48,372 bases of DNA, taken from assembly GCA_964577965.1 (NCBI GenBank), contig CAZOAT010000011.1, positions 1 through 48,372 on the forward strand, written 5' to 3'. The first letter of the stretch is position 1. Each line of letters begins with the position of its first letter. Source of the DNA: DASUUI01 sp964577965 (GTDB lineage Bacteria; Gemmatimonadota; Gemmatimonadetes; Gemmatimonadales; Gemmatimonadaceae). Shown one piece after another: positions 43,437-48,372 of this stretch. Under the pieces are notes generated by a model. That model did no database searches. It had not been told where the DNA came from and was given only the letters and a program-made list of their open reading frames with translations. The position numbers were made by a program, and so were the translations under genes.

Positions 43437-45056
43437 GTGATCGCGCTGAGCTTGCTTGCGGAGGCTGCGGGTGGTGCGGTCGAGGGGCCGGGTGACATCA
43501 GTGTCAGCAGGCTGTGCCTCGACTCACGGCTGGCTGTGCCAGGAGATCTGTTTGTGGCGCTGGGCGACACCCAGGCAACTGTACAGCACGTCCAGGAGGC
43601 AGTTGCGAGCGGCGCTGTAGCCGCATGCGTCTCGTGGGAGGCGGTTGCGGTTCTCCGGAGTGCCGACGTTCCGCTGCTGGTCGTTGCACAGCCCCGCGCG
43701 GCCCTCGGGAGAATGTCCGCAGCGTTCTACAAAAATCCTGCGCGCGATCTGCGACTGATCGGCGTCACCGGAACACTCGGAAAGACATCGACGGCGATAC
43801 TGATCCAGGCAGCGTATCGCTCTGCTTCAGCAGGACGTGGGGTCGGAGTTGTGGGATCGCTGGGCGCCAGCGTCTCCCCGGGCAATCAACGCAGCGAGGG
43901 CCCGCAGTTCGGGGGCATGACTACTCCCGACGCGCCGGACCTGCACGCAGCGTTTCGTGCAATGAGTGATAGCGGCATTCGGATCGTGGCGATGGAGGTG
44001 ACGTCGCACGCGCTGGCCCAGGACCGAGTTGAGGGCCTCACCTACTCGCTCGGGGTGATCACCAATCTTGTCCCCGACGAGCATCTCGAGTTCCACGGAA
44101 CCCCGGAGAATTATCTCCGCACGAAGGCACGTTTTCTCGACTACCTGCAGCCGACCGCCCCACTGATCGTGAACGCGGATGACCCGCTCGTGCTCGAGAT
44201 GGTTGCGGGGCGGAGCAACCCACGCGGCGCTCTCGTTGGCGTGACACTCGAGGCTTCCGGCATTACGCAGAGCCAGGAAAGAGAGCAGTGCGACTTCCTC
44301 GCAGCGGCAAGCGACGTCATCTGGGATGCCAGCGGATCGCGGTTCACGCTGCGCCTGCCGGATTCCTTTCCTCTCATGAGCGGCGGTACGGTCGGCGCGG
44401 CCGAGATCCCTATCCACCTGCCCCTCCTTGGCGTCCAGCACGTGACGAACGCCGCACTGGCGGCCACGACAGCGCTGGTGGCCGGCGCGCGGGCATCTGA
44501 GATCGCTGCCGGGCTGGCGCGTGTCGAGCCAGTACGACGAAGAATGCAGATCCTGCGGGCTGCTGACCCGTGCGTGATCGATGACACGACGGGCAATCCC
44601 GAGACGCTTCAGGCGGTCTTCACCACAATTCGCGCAATCCCGCACGCGGCGCTCCGGATTGTGTTCGGGTTGCGCGGCTCGCGCGGAACCGAAATAAATG
44701 CGCGGCTGGCAGATACGCTGGCCTCCCTCGTATTGGAGCGTACCGGCGCGGAGCCAGTAACTCTCGTGGTTACGGTGTGCGACGATGTGAGCTTGCCGCG
44801 CGAGCGCGTCACCGCCGGGGAACGTGAGGCGGCGTTGCAGGTGCTGCAATCCACCCTGGGTGACCGCAAGCCTGATGCGAGCCTGGTTTACCGGTTTGAG
44901 CCGCAGCTTGAGACGGCTATCGCTTACGCTCTCCATGGCGCTCAGCCCGGTGACCTCGTGCTGCTGCTCGGCACGCAGGCGATGGATGGGGCGGCGGCCG
45001 TCGCACAGGCGCTCTTGCGCAGTCGCGAGGACGCGCCGCGCCGTAACCTCAGCTAA
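43437..45056 (+). CDS. Divergent MurE-like Mur ligase
   Basis: 539 residues with the three-domain layout of MurE. The N-terminal domain has SRLCLDSRLAVPGDLFVALG. The ATPase domain keeps TTPDAPDL, EVTSHALAQDRVEGL and the Lys in YLRTKARF, but its P-loop reads GVTGTLGKTST, with Leu for the usual Asn of GTNGKT. Further on, DYAHTPD is VIDDTTGNPETL, and no DNPR motif for diaminopimelate binding is visible. It therefore looks like a specialised paralogue or an inactive form rather than the cell-wall MurE. No other cell-wall gene is adjacent. GTG start; clpB follows after 23 bases. Confidence 0.75.
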   Translation: MIALSLLAEAAGGAVEGPGDISVSRLCLDSRLAVPGDLFVALGDTQATVQHVQEAVASGAVAACVSWEAVAVLRSADVPLLVVAQPRAALGRMSAAFYKNPARDLRLIGVTGTLGKTSTAILIQAAYRSASAGRGVGVVGSLGASVSPGNQRSEGPQFGGMTTPDAPDLHAAFRAMSDSGIRIVAMEVTSHALAQDRVEGLTYSLGVITNLVPDEHLEFHGTPENYLRTKARFLDYLQPTAPLIVNADDPLVLEMVAGRSNPRGALVGVTLEASGITQSQEREQCDFLAAASDVIWDASGSRFTLRLPDSFPLMSGGTVGAAEIPIHLPLLGVQHVTNAALAATTALVAGARASEIAAGLARVEPVRRRMQILRAADPCVIDDTTGNPETLQAVFTTIRAIPHAALRIVFGLRGSRGTEINARLADTLASLVLERTGAEPVTLVVTVCDDVSLPRERVTAGEREAALQVLQSTLGDRKPDASLVYRFEPQLETAIAYALHGAQPGDLVLLLGTQAMDGAAAVAQALLRSREDAPRRNLS

Positions 45057-45079
45057 CTTTTTCGCATCCGCACAGCACG

Positions 45080-47689
<2,610 letters not shown>

Positions 47690-47702
47690 ATCTCGTGAAA
47701 GA

Positions 47703-47726
47703 AAAGGGGCCCATACGGGCCCCTTT
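47703..47726 (+). terminator. Bidirectional intrinsic terminator
   Basis: AAAGGGGCCC (47703-47712) and GGGCCCCTTT (47717-47726) form a perfect 10-bp stem with loop ATAC. It lies 13 bases after the clpB stop and 18 before the stop of the convergent minus-strand gene, with A/T ends on both arms. Confidence 0.88.
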
Positions 47727-47744
47727 ATGCTGCCGATCTTCCAG

Positions 47745-48365
47745 TTATCGGTGGTAGACGGTTACGTCGTTCTCGTTGTGACCACGTACAGCAATTGCCA
47801 GTACTGCGTCGGCGCTTACGCCGGCGGCTGTGAGCGCGGCTGAAACGGCTGCATTCTCAGCGGCAGCGGTTCGGGCCGAAGCGGCTCGTCCTTCCGCCCT
47901 GGTTACCGCGTTCTCGATACCAGCGGTGGCTGGGCTCGGCGAGAGCTTCGACACAGGAATGAGCGTGATGTGCGAGCCCGTGAGATTGCTCAGGCCACGC
48001 AGCCTGCGCAGATGGCTCGCCTGGGTGTTGACTGCGGCATTGAAGTTACCGACGGTCATCGGCCCGACGGTCTGCGGGGGAACCACGACGTTCTGCAGGT
48101 TCGCAGGGGTGGTGGCCGGTGCCATAGTCATCGTAGTCGTCGGCGCTGCAGTGGGGGCCGCCGGCGGTGCTGGCTCGACTACCTCCGGCATCGGAGGGGG
48201 CGCCGGGGCGGTCGGTGGCGTCGGCGTCACCGGGTCGGTCGGTGTGGTCACCGGCACGGTATCAGCCGGAGTGGTGGGTTCCTGAGCTTCCAGGTTGGCG
48301 GTTCCGGAAATGGCGATAACCGCAGCCACAGCCGCCGCACCCATGAGAGCTTTGCGTAAAGACAT
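47745..48365 (-). CDS. Secreted Pro/Thr-rich protein of unknown function
   Basis: 206 residues. The signal peptide (LMGAAAVAAVIAISGTANLE) ends near LEAQ. Residues 30-85 are almost only Pro, Thr, Ala and Val, likely a disordered linker or a cell-surface spacer. The C-terminal 115 residues hold NLQNVVVPPQTVGPMTVGNF, LIPVSKL and an Ala-rich helical stretch (TRAEGRAASARTAAAENAAV), ending VRGHNENDVTVYHR. I recognise no family. The ATG at 48365 lies seven bases from the window edge, so its promoter is outside. Confidence 0.75.
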   Translation of the reverse strand: MSLRKALMGAAAVAAVIAISGTANLEAQEPTTPADTVPVTTPTDPVTPTPPTAPAPPPMPEVVEPAPPAAPTAAPTTTMTMAPATTPANLQNVVVPPQTVGPMTVGNFNAAVNTQASHLRRLRGLSNLTGSHITLIPVSKLSPSPATAGIENAVTRAEGRAASARTAAAENAAVSAALTAAGVSADAVLAIAVRGHNENDVTVYHR

Positions 48366-48372
48366 ATCGTTG

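Overview
The window is GC-rich (roughly 65% by eye), densely coded bacterial chromosome. The mix suggests a Gemmatimonadota-like, Gram-negative organism: TonB-dependent receptors with carboxypeptidase-like plugs, bactofilin, HPr kinase with a mannose-family PTS, SelB, RecO, and a secreted protein with a T9SS-like YPNPF domain. This assignment is inference from gene content; there is no rRNA in the window to test it. I see no insertion sequence, prophage, CRISPR array, tRNA or rRNA.

Left part (1-12480): the 5' part of a secreted Gln/Gly-rich repeat protein runs off the left edge on the minus strand. On the plus strand follow comEC, a small HELRH-motif protein, fructose-1,6-bisphosphatase, and a methylmalonyl-CoA mutase catalytic subunit without a B12 domain. 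Next come the frameshifted remains of a small gene, a minus-strand CreD-like membrane protein with a palindromic promoter, a FmdB zinc ribbon, argS, a PfkB-family kinase, purM and an outer-membrane protein.

Centre (12494-22853): one run of thirteen same-strand genes, mostly overlapping or touching. It holds ribD-ribE-ribBA-ribH-nusB, a GT4 glycosyltransferase, hprK, the mannose-type EIIA, EIIB, EIIC and EIID, HPr, and enzyme I. It joins riboflavin synthesis to a complete sugar PTS whose HPr keeps both His15 and Ser46, so HprK-based regulation is likely. metK, a bifunctional-nuclease (DUF151) gene and a secreted carboxypeptidase-regulatory-like protein follow.

Cobalamin block (25835-30768): a well-formed cobalamin riboswitch precedes btuF-btuC-btuD-btuB, a full B12 uptake route across both membranes. 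Two mutually exclusive hairpins, one sequestering the btuF Shine-Dalgarno, could be its expression platform. The B12-dependent mutase at 3880 is one plausible user of the vitamin.

Right part (30797-48365): a Na+/phosphate cotransporter and a ChaN-like lipoprotein on the minus strand. Then a Cyc2-like fused monoheme cytochrome/outer-membrane barrel next to a membrane-anchored monoheme cytochrome c, which is the most interesting pair here. After these come a large TonB-dependent receptor, a bactofilin/zinc-ribbon pair, recO, selB, a stand-alone YPNPF domain protein with its own strong promoter, a small membrane protein/XRE regulator pair with nested palindromes, a divergent MurE-like ligase, clpB, and a secreted Pro/Thr-rich protein convergent to clpB.
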